Origin: Caldifarciminota bacterium
Lineage (GTDB): Bacteria > Hydrothermota > Tepidihabitantia > SM23-42
Assembly (NCBI GenBank): GCA_023128195.1
Contig: JAGMEL010000115.1
Location: 1-18,769, forward strand
Length of the DNA stretch: 18,769 nucleotides
Reading direction: 5' to 3'
Positions 1-8,107 of this stretch are shown one piece after another; position 1 is the first letter of the stretch, and each line of letters begins with the position of its first letter. A program made the translations under genes and the position numbers. Below the pieces are notes generated by a model that did no database searches, was not told the DNA's origin, and saw only the letters and a program-made list of their open reading frames with translations.

Positions 1-1
1 G

Positions 2-94
2 GTGATGCAATATGGAAAAATTAAGACGAATTCTTATAAGCCAAGGATGGCAGAAAAAAATGGACATAATAAAAAAGAAGGTAAAAATGTCTAA
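2..94 (+). CDS. C-terminal tail of an unidentified upstream gene (5' partial)
   Basis: This frame is open from the window edge and stops with TAA at 92-94. It gives about 30 hydrophilic, Lys/Asn-rich residues. Nothing diagnostic is visible, so no product can be named. The stop overlaps the ATG at 87 of the next small ORF, an arrangement typical of translational coupling, which is the main reason for believing the frame is real. Being directly upstream of a chemotaxis operon, it could be another che-type gene, but that is inference from position only. Confidence 0.35.
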   Translation: MMQYGKIKTNSYKPRMAEKNGHNKKEGKNV

Positions 95-326
95 AAATAT
101 CAGATTAATTTCAGGATGTCTTCAGACACTATTAGTGATTTCGTCTATAGAGGCAAAAAAGTTGTCTTACGGATTTATTGAATCTATTGCTGAAATACAT
201 GCGTTTTTAACAAATCAACACTGGTATTACGGCGAGCAAACATTTGCTTTGGTGGGATACAGGAATACATCTCTCAGGGAGAATATCTATTGCAGGACAG
301 GAAGCAAGATACTATGTTTGTTTTAG
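87..326 (+). CDS. Small unidentified ORF (79 aa) before the chemoreceptor, possibly degraded
   Basis: The ATG at 87 has a good upstream AGAAGG-like ribosome binding site and overlaps the stop of the preceding frame. The 79-residue product has a short hydrophobic stretch near residues 9-20 (LISGCLQTLLVIS) and no recognised motif. Cysteine and aromatic content in the second half looks unlike a typical small cytoplasmic protein. Another frame across 111-350 carries fragments vaguely reminiscent of a CheW-like protein broken by stops. The region could therefore be a decayed gene whose start and SD survive. The frame could also be opened further upstream to position 12, but the 87 start is better supported. 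Function unknown. Confidence 0.35.
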   Translation: MSKNIRLISGCLQTLLVISSIEAKKLSYGFIESIAEIHAFLTNQHWYYGEQTFALVGYRNTSLRENIYCRTGSKILCLF

Positions 327-350
327 AAATAATTAAAGGAGAAAAATATT

Positions 351-1760
351 ATGGCTATTTTAGGGTCAATTAAAAAAATGCGACTGGTGACCAAGTCTGT
401 GCTCGGAATCACCGTTCTTGTAATCGTGGTAATGGCTATTCTCAGTTTTTCTTTTATCATTCGACTAAAGGGACACATTTATACTGGATTAAAAATCAGG
501 GGGCTGTCCCTGGTAAAAAGCACGGCATATAATAGCAAATACGGCGTACTGATGGGCGATGAAGAAACTCTACTTAAGATTATTGCCGGTATTGAAGAAG
601 AGGAAGATGTAGTATATGTGATTATCCAGGACACAAACGGCAATGTTCTTGCAAAGACTAATACAGGAATAGAATCGGAAGCACTTACGGGGAAACTGAG
701 TAAACAGGCAATTAAGGTGGATGAACCTGAAATTTTTACCTGGAAACCAAAAGGGGAATCGGCTATATACGATATCGCTACCCCTGTTATCTCGGCTGAA
801 AAAACGACTGCACAAATACTTAAAAAGGATGAGACAAAAGTGGATACTTCAGCCAAACCATTAGCAAAAGGGAAAATCGGTATAGTGCGGATAGGTATGT
901 CATTAGCAACGGCTGAGGCGGCAGTTAGACAAAGCGTTATTACAACTATTTTTCTAATAATCGGACTGCTTATTTTGATTTTTTTCGCAACCATGTGGCT
1001 AACAAAGAATTTTGTTACTCCTTTTGGTAAATTACTGGAGAATGTGAATACTTCATCGACCCAGGTATTAGCTGCAGCTGAAGAGCAAGCCGCTGCTTCA
1101 GCTGAGCAATCAGCTTCTCTGGTCGAGACGAGTACTACAGTGGAAGAATTGGCGGCGACATCAGAGGAAATAGCAAATAACTCAAGCACAGTAATTACGA
1201 TTGCAGATCAAACTTTTCAAGGCATGGAAGCAATAAGAACAAGTACTAATCAGGCAGGCAAAAGAATCCTGACGCTTGGTGAGAAGTCACAGGCAATAGG
1301 AGAAATAGTGGGTGTTATTGATGATATTACGAGGCAGACTAATCTTCTGGCTTTGAATGCATCTATTGAGGCTGCCCGGGCAGGTGAAGCAGGTAAAGGT
1401 TTTGCAGTAGTAGCTACAGAGATAAGAAAATTAGCTAACAATGTAGCTGGTTCAACAAATCAGATAAAAGAGATAATCAAAGAGATACAAGATGCGACTA
1501 ATGCCTCGATTTTGGCTACAGAAGAAGTGGGTAAGAAGGTTGAAAAAGGCGTAGAACTTTCACATAAAACATCCGAGACTGCTAAACAGATAGGTATGGC
1601 TACTCAGCAGCAGAGAAGTGCCTCTGACCAGACAGTAAAAACAATCCAGGAGATGACCACAGTGTCTAAACAGATCGCTTCCGGCGCAGAGCAAACTACT
1701 ATTGCTGTAAGAGATTTAATCAATCTGGCTGAAACGATAAGGGGACTAATTGGTAAATAG
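351..1760 (+). CDS. Methyl-accepting chemotaxis protein (transmembrane chemoreceptor)
   Basis: 469-residue chemoreceptor that senses a periplasmic signal and controls the CheA kinase. TM1 lies at about 17-38 and TM2 at about 195-217. The roughly 155-residue periplasmic domain between them looks Cache/PAS-like (VVYVIIQDTNGNVLAKT near 87-103; GIVRIGMS near 177-184). After TM2 only a HAMP AS1-like stretch (FVTPFGKLLENVN, 221-233) is visible before the coiled-coil signalling domain, so the HAMP looks incomplete. The conserved hairpin tip is unmistakable around 323-362 (RQTNLLALNASIEAARAGE, then GKGFAVVATEIRKLA). Flanking Ala/Glu/Gln-rich helices could carry methylation sites. The C-terminus (LIGK) lacks a CheR-tethering pentapeptide. 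The start has an AAAGGAG site 7-8 nt upstream. It lies 54 nt before cheA in the same operon. The ligand cannot be predicted. Confidence 0.95.
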   Translation: MAILGSIKKMRLVTKSVLGITVLVIVVMAILSFSFIIRLKGHIYTGLKIRGLSLVKSTAYNSKYGVLMGDEETLLKIIAGIEEEEDVVYVIIQDTNGNVLAKTNTGIESEALTGKLSKQAIKVDEPEIFTWKPKGESAIYDIATPVISAEKTTAQILKKDETKVDTSAKPLAKGKIGIVRIGMSLATAEAAVRQSVITTIFLIIGLLILIFFATMWLTKNFVTPFGKLLENVNTSSTQVLAAAEEQAAASAEQSASLVETSTTVEELAATSEEIANNSSTVITIADQTFQGMEAIRTSTNQAGKRILTLGEKSQAIGEIVGVIDDITRQTNLLALNASIEAARAGEAGKGFAVVATEIRKLANNVAGSTNQIKEIIKEIQDATNASILATEEVGKKVEKGVELSHKTSETAKQIGMATQQQRSASDQTVKTIQEMTTVSKQIASGAEQTTIAVRDLINLAETIRGLIGK

Positions 1761-1814
1761 CATATTACAAGAATGCTTAATATGTAGCCTGAAGTATGGT
1801 GTAGAGTGCTTAAA

Positions 1815-4118
1815 ATGAATAAAAAAATTGATGATTTAACCCTTCTGGGTATTTTCAAAACAGAGGCAGAAGAGCGTCTTCAGAATATGAATAAATGGCT
1901 TCTGGAATTGGAAAAATCTTCGCACAATGAATTGGCTATGAAAGAATTTCAGCGCGAGATTCATAACCTGAAAGGTACGTCCCGGATGGCTGGTTTCAAT
2001 GATATCGGCACATTGGCGCATAAAATGGAAGACGTTATAAATGCGATACAAGAAGGGAAATTACAAATCAATAATGTATCAGAAGTATTATTTAACAGTT
2101 TAGATGTAATTGGGTTTCTTGTAGAGGCAGGAGTGGGTGGTCAGGAAGTCGAAGTAAACACAGAAAACATTTTACACAATCTAAATGAAACATTGAAACA
2201 TTCTCAGAACTTAGAGACAAAAGAAATTGAGAGAGCAAAAGCAAAGCCATTGGGTAAGATTCTAATAGAAGATAAGGTCATCAGTCAAGAACAGTTGCAA
2301 ATAGCATTAGAAAAGCAGAAGAAAGGCGTGTTCAGGGAATTGGAAGAAACCATACGTGTATCCACTGGCAAATTAGACAGTTTATCTAATACCCTTGGCG
2401 AAATGGTAATACACCAGGCAAAATTTGAAGAATATTTAAATAATCTCTCGGTGATAATTAACCTGATAAAAGAACAGAATAAGAACTCGACTGAAATAAC
2501 TGAAAGGCTAAAAACGGGCAGTGAGAATTCGACAAATGTTTTCTCGGATGATTTATTGCAGGTTTTAAATAAGAATAAAGGATCAAATGCCAGATTACTT
2601 GAAAAAGTATCAACTATTTTTAACGAACAGCAGGATGCAGTTAGTATCATGGTGATGATTACAGACAAACTACAAAGTGATGTAATGGCATTACGTATGC
2701 TTCCAATATCAACTGTATTTGATCTCTTCCCGAGAACTGTTCATGATCTTGCTAAGGAATATAACAAAAAATTAGATTTGAAAATCAATGGTGCCGAAAC
2801 AGAACTGGACAAAAAGATGCTCGAGCAGCTAAAAGATCCCTTTATGCATCTTCTGCGAAATGCAGTTGATCATGGAATTGAATCATCTGATGAACGGAAA
2901 AAAATTGGCAAACCCGAAGTCGGTATAATATCTCTTTCTGCGTGGCAAGAGGGGGGCCGTATATATATTAAGGTTGCGGATGATGGAAGGGGTATAGATC
3001 CGGTTAAGCTAAAAGAAATCGCTGTAAAGAAAGGATTAATTGACAATGATGAGGCACAGAGAATGAGTGACGATGAGGCACGGCACCTCATCTTTATCTC
3101 TGGTTTCTCTACCAGTACAATCGTTACTGATGTATCTGGTCGTGGGGTAGGAGTGGATGTGGTGCGAAGGAATATCGAAGACAATTTGAGCGGTCAGATA
3201 ATTCTCAGTTCAGAAGTGCATAAAGGAACAGAATTTACAATTATTCTACCTTTGACCTTAGCTGTTACACCGTCTGTTCTTATAAAATCAGGTGGGCAGC
3301 TCTTTGCTATTCCCGCTACATCAGTGCAGTTGTGTTTGATGATAAGCCCGCATGAGATTCAATCGGTCGAGGGGAAAGAGGCAATCAGGGTAATAGATGC
3401 AACAGTTCCATTGGTGAGATTGGATGAAGTGCTCGGGTTGCCATTAGGTTGTAAGTCTTCACAAAAGGGTTGTGAAGGGTTTGAATCTGGTGATATAATA
3501 AAGGTTGCGGTTATTGAATATGGGCATCAGAGAATCGCATTCCTCGTTGATGAGTTAATTAAAGAACAGGACATTATTGTTAAACCTTTAGAAGATTTTT
3601 TGCAAAAGGTTAAAAATGTTGCCGGTATTACTATTCTTGAAAAAGGTGAAGTCGTTCCAATACTCCATATTCCTGATCTGATGGATTCAGCCAAACAAGT
3701 CACAGCAGGTAAAAAAGCGGAAGCGCGCGTTGCGTTGCCAAAAGAAAAAGAAACGCAAAGGATTTTGATTGTCGAGGACTCGCTAACAACCAGAGAACTG
3801 GAGAAGAACATCCTGAAATCAGCTGGATTCCAAGTTGATACTGCTGTGGATGGAATAGATGCGTTTAACAAGATAGCTGAAGAGAAACCGGATTTAATCG
3901 TAACTGACATTCAGATGCCCCGTATGGATGGATTTAAGATGACTGAGAAACTAAAACAAGATACTAAATATAAAAATATCCCTGTTGTGATGGTCACGGC
4001 CTTGGTAAAGGATGAAGAAAAACGGAGAGGTATAGAAGTTGGTGCTGATGCATATATTACTAAAACCTCTTTTAACCAGGCACATTTAATTGAAATAATA
4101 GAAAGATTCATAGGATAA
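1815..4118 (+). CDS. cheA: Chemotaxis histidine kinase CheA with C-terminal receiver domain (hybrid CheA)
   Basis: 767 residues from ATG 1815; an in-frame GTG at 1806 is an alternative start with no better SD. Domain order: HPt P1 (phospho-His about 50 in HNLKGTSRMAGF); a short segment 146-170 with an LGKILIEDKVISQEQL motif like the GspE/MshEN N-terminal repeat; P3 dimerisation helices ending near LRMLPIS (about 294-300); HATPase P4 with N-box LRNAVDHGIE, G1 DDGRGID and G2 SGRGVGVDVVR; P5 CheW-like domain (about 482-625); and a CheY-like receiver (about 649-767) with ED pair, phospho-Asp in VTDIQMP (about 698), Thr of MVTAL and Lys of YITKT. No classical P2 domain is evident. It autophosphorylates under receptor control and probably passes phosphate to CheB and its own receiver. 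Eight bases separate it from cheB. Confidence 0.96.
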   Translation: MNKKIDDLTLLGIFKTEAEERLQNMNKWLLELEKSSHNELAMKEFQREIHNLKGTSRMAGFNDIGTLAHKMEDVINAIQEGKLQINNVSEVLFNSLDVIGFLVEAGVGGQEVEVNTENILHNLNETLKHSQNLETKEIERAKAKPLGKILIEDKVISQEQLQIALEKQKKGVFRELEETIRVSTGKLDSLSNTLGEMVIHQAKFEEYLNNLSVIINLIKEQNKNSTEITERLKTGSENSTNVFSDDLLQVLNKNKGSNARLLEKVSTIFNEQQDAVSIMVMITDKLQSDVMALRMLPISTVFDLFPRTVHDLAKEYNKKLDLKINGAETELDKKMLEQLKDPFMHLLRNAVDHGIESSDERKKIGKPEVGIISLSAWQEGGRIYIKVADDGRGIDPVKLKEIAVKKGLIDNDEAQRMSDDEARHLIFISGFSTSTIVTDVSGRGVGVDVVRRNIEDNLSGQIILSSEVHKGTEFTIILPLTLAVTPSVLIKSGGQLFAIPATSVQLCLMISPHEIQSVEGKEAIRVIDATVPLVRLDEVLGLPLGCKSSQKGCEGFESGDIIKVAVIEYGHQRIAFLVDELIKEQDIIVKPLEDFLQKVKNVAGITILEKGEVVPILHIPDLMDSAKQVTAGKKAEARVALPKEKETQRILIVEDSLTTRELEKNILKSAGFQVDTAVDGIDAFNKIAEEKPDLIVTDIQMPRMDGFKMTEKLKQDTKYKNIPVVMVTALVKDEEKRRGIEVGADAYITKTSFNQAHLIEIIERFIG

Positions 4119-4126
4119 CGCAGACC

Positions 4127-5173
4127 ATGGACAATAAGCAATTGGAAAAGGAAAAACGAATTAAGGTTTTAGTTGTTGATGACTCTACTACGGTTCGGGA
4201 AGTTGTCGCGAAGATACTTTCTACTGATAAAAAAATTGAAATAATTGGGCAGGCGCGAAATGGCAAGGAAGCTATAGAATTAGTTGCGAAATTGAACCCA
4301 GATATAGTGACAATGGATATAGTCATGCCGGAAATGGATGGATTGGAAGCAACTGAATATATTATGGCTTATCATCCCACACCAATTGCTATTGTGACTT
4401 CTTCGCTTGCCGGTAAAGGAAAAGATTTTGTTTACAAGTCACTTGATTTGGGAGCATTGGCAGTAATTGCAAAACCAGATTATATATCTGATTTAGGAAA
4501 TGATTTTATAGAAAAAGTTAAATTACTTTCAAAGGTGCCGGTAATAACCCATCTCGCAGGTAAACGAAAGAGAAGGGTTAAAAGAACAGGCATTTCAGCT
4601 AGCAAGAAGGTTGGTACAAATAAGACAGTTGGTATTGTATCTTCGACGGGTGGTCCTGATGCCTTGAGGCGAATTTTATCAAAACTTCCTTCAGATTTCC
4701 CGGCGGGGGTTGTTATTGTTCAACATATTGGTAAAGGATTTGAAAAGGATCTTATCGGGTGGCTCAATGGATATAGCAGGCTTACAGTTAAACAAGCACA
4801 ACCGGATGAAAAAATAGAACCGGGTTGCGTTTATTTTGCTCCTTCAGGATATCATACTGTAGTAAAGGAAAAAGGTGAATTAGGATTAATGAATTCGCCA
4901 CCCGTCTGGGGTCATCGTCCCTCAGGTGATATTATGTTATCTTCTCTGGCACAATCTTACGGTTTACGCGCTATTGGCGTAATCCTGACTGGAATGGGAA
5001 AAGACGGGGCTCGGGGTTTAAAGGCAATTAAAGATGCCGGAGGTAAAACCATTGCCCAGGATGAGAAAACTTCTTTGATATTTGGTATGCCAAATGTAGC
5101 CATTGAGATGGGGGCTGCAGATAGAATAGCTTCTATAGATTCTATTACTGATGAGATAATGAAGGCGCTGTAG
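4127..5173 (+). CDS. cheB: Chemotaxis response regulator / protein-glutamate methylesterase CheB
   Basis: 348 residues, normal for CheB. The N-terminal receiver has DD at 18-19, phospho-Asp64 (VTMDIVMPEMDG), Thr91 and Lys116. A basic linker (KRKRRVKR, 146-153) leads to the methylesterase domain. The catalytic triad is visible: Ser173 in SSTGGP, His200 in VIVQHIG and Asp293 in LTGMGKDGA. The enzyme removes methyl groups from receptor glutamates, and may deamidate glutamines, when phosphorylated by CheA, giving adaptation. A small oddity is RPSGDIML where many CheBs have RPSVDxxF. It starts 8 nt after cheA and ends 5 nt before cheR, so translational coupling is likely. Confidence 0.97.
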   Translation: MDNKQLEKEKRIKVLVVDDSTTVREVVAKILSTDKKIEIIGQARNGKEAIELVAKLNPDIVTMDIVMPEMDGLEATEYIMAYHPTPIAIVTSSLAGKGKDFVYKSLDLGALAVIAKPDYISDLGNDFIEKVKLLSKVPVITHLAGKRKRRVKRTGISASKKVGTNKTVGIVSSTGGPDALRRILSKLPSDFPAGVVIVQHIGKGFEKDLIGWLNGYSRLTVKQAQPDEKIEPGCVYFAPSGYHTVVKEKGELGLMNSPPVWGHRPSGDIMLSSLAQSYGLRAIGVILTGMGKDGARGLKAIKDAGGKTIAQDEKTSLIFGMPNVAIEMGAADRIASIDSITDEIMKAL

Positions 5174-5178
5174 GCATT

Positions 5179-6615
5179 ATGGATTTGACTCAAAATGAAT
5201 TTAAGCTATTTCAAACATTTATCTCAGATAAAAGCGGGATCTATTTTAATGAGAGGAAAAGTGATTCATTGAAAATTAGCCTTCTGAGTAGAGTTAAATC
5301 TAAACGCTTTGAAAATTTCGCTCAGTATTATGACTATCTGAAATTTCATCCTGAAGGATCAACCGAATTTAAAAAAGTTATCAGCTTGATTACTGTTAAT
5401 GAAACACGTTTTTTTCGGAATTCGGATCATTTCAAGATTTTTAAAAAGTATATCATTCCGGAATTGATTGACAAAAAACTTCAAGGCAAGAATCATGAAC
5501 AGCCTTCTTTTGCTATCTGGAGTGCTGGTTGTGCTACGGGTGAGGAGCCTTATTCAATTGCAATGTCGCTTTTGGATATTATGGATTCGAAAGGATTTTT
5601 AAATACTCAAATTATGGGTACGGACATAGATGAAAAGGCTTTGATCCAGACACAGAGGGGAATTTATCGACAGAATTCACTTCGGAATATTGATGACAAT
5701 TATACAAATAGATATTTCAAGAAGGTTGGCAGCCAGTTTAAGCTAAGCGAAAAAATAAAGAATATGGTCAATTTCAAGCACCATAACTTGATGCATCTTC
5801 CTTATCCAATATTTCAATCAAGGATGTGGGATATTATTTTTTGCCGCAATGTTATTATATATTTCAAAACAAGCACAGTCAGAAAGGTTATCCGCAATCT
5901 ATATAATTGTTTAAACGATGGTGGTTATCTGTTTGTTGGTTATTCAGAGTCATTATTCAACATCTCTGAAGATTTTTCGCCGGTTCAGATTGATAACACC
6001 TTCGTTTATAAAAAGGAAACAAAAAAACAACCGAGGAAAATTATTCGGATTTCTAAACCTATTATGATTCAGACACCCACGCAGATACAACAATCTATCT
6101 TAAAAGATAACCCAAAAATACTCTACAACGAGGCATTTGAGCTTTTCATTAAAGAAGATTTTGACAAGGCATTAGATAAAACAGTAAAATTTCTTCAAAA
6201 AGAACCTGATAATACTAATGGTCATTTTCTGATTGGGAGACTTTATCTGGAAAAAGGACTTTTTGAACAATCTGCGAGCGAATTTAAGAGAGTGATTAAA
6301 AACGATTCTTTGTTTGCTCAAGCATATTATTTTCTGGGGATTACCTATGAAAGATTAAACCAGTCCGAAGAGGCGATTAAACAATTCAAAAAGGCATTGT
6401 TTGTAGATAAAAAATTTGCCCTTGCTTATTTCAATTTAGCCTTACTTTTTCAGACTTATGGAGATAAAAACGAGGCATTGAGAGGGTATAAAAATGCAAT
6501 CAAGTGCTTCAGACAAATACCTGCCGAAGAACCATTAGAATTTTCTGGTGGGTTTACTGTTAAAATACTCATGGAAACCTGCCAGAGAAATATGCGGCAG
6601 TTACAAAAGGATTGA
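5179..6615 (+). CDS. cheR: Chemotaxis protein methyltransferase CheR with C-terminal TPR repeats
   Basis: 478 residues, longer than the roughly 280 of enteric CheR because of a TPR extension. The N-terminal all-alpha domain (about 1-90) contains the conserved TVNETRFFR. The SAM-binding Rossmann domain shows SAGCATGEEPYSIAM (115-129), GTDID (147-151) and FCRNVIIYF (221-229). A basic, Pro/Gln-containing linker (about 280-312) is followed by roughly four TPR helices pairs (about 315-445, e.g. AYYFLGITYERLNQSEEAI and LAYFNLALLFQTYGDKNEA). It methylates receptor glutamates using SAM. TPR-CheR fusions are known and probably mediate receptor-array or partner contacts, consistent with the receptor here lacking a C-terminal tether. 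It is the last gene of the operon and is followed by a terminator. Confidence 0.96.
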   Translation: MDLTQNEFKLFQTFISDKSGIYFNERKSDSLKISLLSRVKSKRFENFAQYYDYLKFHPEGSTEFKKVISLITVNETRFFRNSDHFKIFKKYIIPELIDKKLQGKNHEQPSFAIWSAGCATGEEPYSIAMSLLDIMDSKGFLNTQIMGTDIDEKALIQTQRGIYRQNSLRNIDDNYTNRYFKKVGSQFKLSEKIKNMVNFKHHNLMHLPYPIFQSRMWDIIFCRNVIIYFKTSTVRKVIRNLYNCLNDGGYLFVGYSESLFNISEDFSPVQIDNTFVYKKETKKQPRKIIRISKPIMIQTPTQIQQSILKDNPKILYNEAFELFIKEDFDKALDKTVKFLQKEPDNTNGHFLIGRLYLEKGLFEQSASEFKRVIKNDSLFAQAYYFLGITYERLNQSEEAIKQFKKALFVDKKFALAYFNLALLFQTYGDKNEALRGYKNAIKCFRQIPAEEPLEFSGGFTVKILMETCQRNMRQLQKD

Positions 6616-6628
6616 CACCACCAACAAC

Positions 6629-6667
6629 AAGAAGCGGATCGACACTACTTACCCGATCCGCTTCTTT
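6629..6667 (+). terminator. Hairpin terminator of the chemotaxis operon
   Basis: A perfect 13-bp inverted repeat (AAGAAGCGGATCG at 6629-6641, its complement at 6654-6666) with a 12-nt loop begins 13 nt after the cheR stop. The 3' arm ends in CTTCTTT, giving only a short T tract. It fits an intrinsic terminator and, with A tracts before it, could also work on the opposite strand. Confidence 0.7.
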
Positions 6668-6672
6668 AAATA

Positions 6673-6700
6673 TTGACAACAGCCAATTTATTGTTAAAAT
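6673..6700 (+). promoter_or_regulatory. Sigma70-like promoter for the small gene at 6810
   Basis: TTGACA (6673-6678), a 16-bp spacer and TAAAAT (6695-6700) form a near-consensus promoter. It lies just past the chemotaxis terminator and about 110 bp before the 70-residue gene. The transcript would contain the palindrome at 6760-6785. Confidence 0.6.
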
Positions 6701-6759
6701 TACTTAATTACTACCGTTTCAAATCGAAAATGTTCGACTTTCCAATTCTGTGGTGGTAG

Positions 6760-6785
6760 TAGGGATACGCCATGGCGTGTCCCTA
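6760..6785. repeat. 26-bp palindrome in the leader of the small gene
   Basis: Two 13-nt arms (TAGGGATACGCCA and its complement) meet at the centre with a single non-Watson-Crick position, a G-T wobble in RNA. In RNA it would be a strong hairpin with a minimal loop, 24 nt upstream of the start codon at 6810. It may be a dispersed palindromic repeat of the GTAGGG...CCCTAC kind seen in many genomes, an operator, or an mRNA stabiliser. Confidence 0.6.
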
Positions 6786-6809
6786 GTTTGTGTTTTAAAG
6801 GAGGTAATT

Positions 6810-7022
6810 ATGGTTGATAAAACAGCACAAAAACAAATTTTGGCAGGTATGGATGAGGCTGCAGAACAGGCAAAGGAAGATTTTAAAACGCTTCCTGAAG
6901 AAACAAGGTGTCTTGCCGCAGCCTGGATTAAAAAATGGTATCTTAAAGCAGGATACAAACGCTTAGGACGCTTTTTAGTATCCTATGCAAAAGAACGGGA
7001 GAAAAATGAAAAAGCTGATTAA
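6810..7022 (+). CDS. Small conserved-looking hypothetical protein (70 aa)
   Basis: The ATG at 6810 follows an excellent AAAGGAGG site, which decides the start over an upstream in-frame codon at 6750 that lies inside the leader before the palindrome. The 70-residue soluble protein is charged and probably helical. It has an acidic N-terminal half (MDEAAEQAKEDFKTLPEET) and a basic, aromatic second half (AAWIKKWYLKAGYKRLGRFL) that looks like a small helical interaction or nucleic-acid-binding patch. No family could be named. It has its own promoter and precedes a lipoprotein peptidase by 63 bp, perhaps in one transcript. Confidence 0.7.
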   Translation: MVDKTAQKQILAGMDEAAEQAKEDFKTLPEETRCLAAAWIKKWYLKAGYKRLGRFLVSYAKEREKNEKAD

Positions 7023-7042
7023 CCGTCCCCGTTTGCTAATGG

Positions 7043-7071
7043 TTGACAAACAGGATATTTTGTAGTAGTGT
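7043..7071 (+). promoter_or_regulatory. Possible promoter before the lipoprotein peptidase
   Basis: A perfect -35 TTGACA (7043-7048) is followed after 17 bp by a poor -10, TAGTGT (7066-7071). It sits 15 bp before the start codon at 7086, so a transcript would be nearly leaderless. It could be coincidental. Confidence 0.25.
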
Positions 7072-7085
7072 ACAAAGGGAATTCA

Positions 7086-7994
7086 ATGATTAGATTTTTT
7101 TCTGCAACCTGTAGTGCTGTGGTAATCATGTTACTTTGCGCTTGTGGCAGTGCCGAGGATACTGAAGACAGTAGACCGCGGGTTATTGATGAACCGAACA
7201 ATGAGGTCGGATTTACCAATGCTGATTATGAACAGCATGTGGAGAGTCTCAGGAAAAATGTTCCGCAAGGGTTCACTGTAATTATACAAAAGCCTTTTGT
7301 AGTAATTGGTGATGAGTCGCCAGATTTGGTAAAGCTCCGCGCCGAAAAAACTATCAAATGGACAGTTGATATGCTAAAGCAAGACTACTTTGAAAAGGAC
7401 CCCTACGATATAATTAACATCTGGTTATTCAAAGATGAAAAGAGTTATTATAAATATGCAAAAGATATCTTTGGCGATGAGCCGACAACTCCGTTTGGCT
7501 ATTATTCTGAGACAGAAAAAGCCCTGGTTATGAATATAAGTACAGGAGGGGGTACGCTTGTTCATGAAATCGTTCATCCATTTGTTCGGGCAAATTTCCC
7601 GGAATGTCCTGCCTGGTTTAATGAAGGTCTGGCATCGCTTTATGAACAATGCGGAGAAAAAAACGGTCATATATACGGATATACTAACTGGCGCCTTAAG
7701 GGATTGCAAACAGCTATAAAACAAGGTCTTGTGCCACCTTTTAAAAACCTTTTCTCAATGAGCGAATATGAATTCTATACCCAGGATAAAGGGACCAATT
7801 ATGGCCAGTCTCGGTATCTTTGTTATTATCTTCAGGAAAAAGGATTACTTGTGAAATTCTTTCATGAGTTCTATAAATATAGAAAAGAAGACCCTACAGG
7901 TTACAAAACCCTTAAAAAGATCTTAAGTGAAGATGATATGTCTACGTTCAAGGAGAAATGGGAAGAGTTTGTGATGAAACTAACTTTCCCGTAG
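7086..7994 (+). CDS. Lipoprotein with HEXXH metallopeptidase site (peptidase MA-like)
   Basis: 302 residues from ATG 7086 (AAAGGGA site upstream); a GTG at 7068 would add six residues before the signal. The N-terminus MIRFFSATCSAVVIMLLCAC is a lipoprotein signal with probable lipidated Cys20, followed by an acidic linker (AEDTEDS). The zinc site is HEIVH (His160, Glu161, His164). The third ligand is probably Glu180 in PAWFNEGLASL, the gluzincin pattern of peptidase MA-like proteins. The preceding region (about 95-150) with IINIWLFKDEKSYYKYAKDIFG also matches that family style. It likely acts as a membrane-anchored zinc protease or peptidase in the periplasm or on the outer surface. No substrate is suggested. 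It lies upstream of the secreted-protein array and could process those proteins, which is only inference. Confidence 0.85.
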   Translation: MIRFFSATCSAVVIMLLCACGSAEDTEDSRPRVIDEPNNEVGFTNADYEQHVESLRKNVPQGFTVIIQKPFVVIGDESPDLVKLRAEKTIKWTVDMLKQDYFEKDPYDIINIWLFKDEKSYYKYAKDIFGDEPTTPFGYYSETEKALVMNISTGGGTLVHEIVHPFVRANFPECPAWFNEGLASLYEQCGEKNGHIYGYTNWRLKGLQTAIKQGLVPPFKNLFSMSEYEFYTQDKGTNYGQSRYLCYYLQEKGLLVKFFHEFYKYRKEDPTGYKTLKKILSEDDMSTFKEKWEEFVMKLTFP

Positions 7995-8007
7995 ACGCAC
8001 AAAAACA

Positions 8008-8036
8008 TTGACACGCTATTAAAGCTGATTAAAATA
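8008..8036 (+). promoter_or_regulatory. Possible promoter of the secreted propeller array
   Basis: TTGACA (8008-8013) lies just after the peptidase stop. The 17-bp-spaced -10 is poor (AAAATA, 8031-8036). A better TATAAC at 8035-8040 is spaced 21 bp, which is too far. A promoter is plausible here because the following gene has a roughly 70-nt leader and a consensus SD. Confidence 0.3.
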
Positions 8037-8107
8037 TAACTAAGGTTGGTGGTTCCAGAAATGTCTACTGAAATCAGGACAGAATTAGGAGAAGAAAGGA
8101 GGTTAAA

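Noticed and set aside
479..1189. Long minus-strand open frame across the chemoreceptor gene
   Set aside because: It is antisense to a well-supported coding gene and mirrors its codon pattern, with no motif of its own.
6612..6617. TTGACA overlapping the cheR stop as a promoter
   Set aside because: No -10 at acceptable spacing, and it would be followed at once by the operon terminator.
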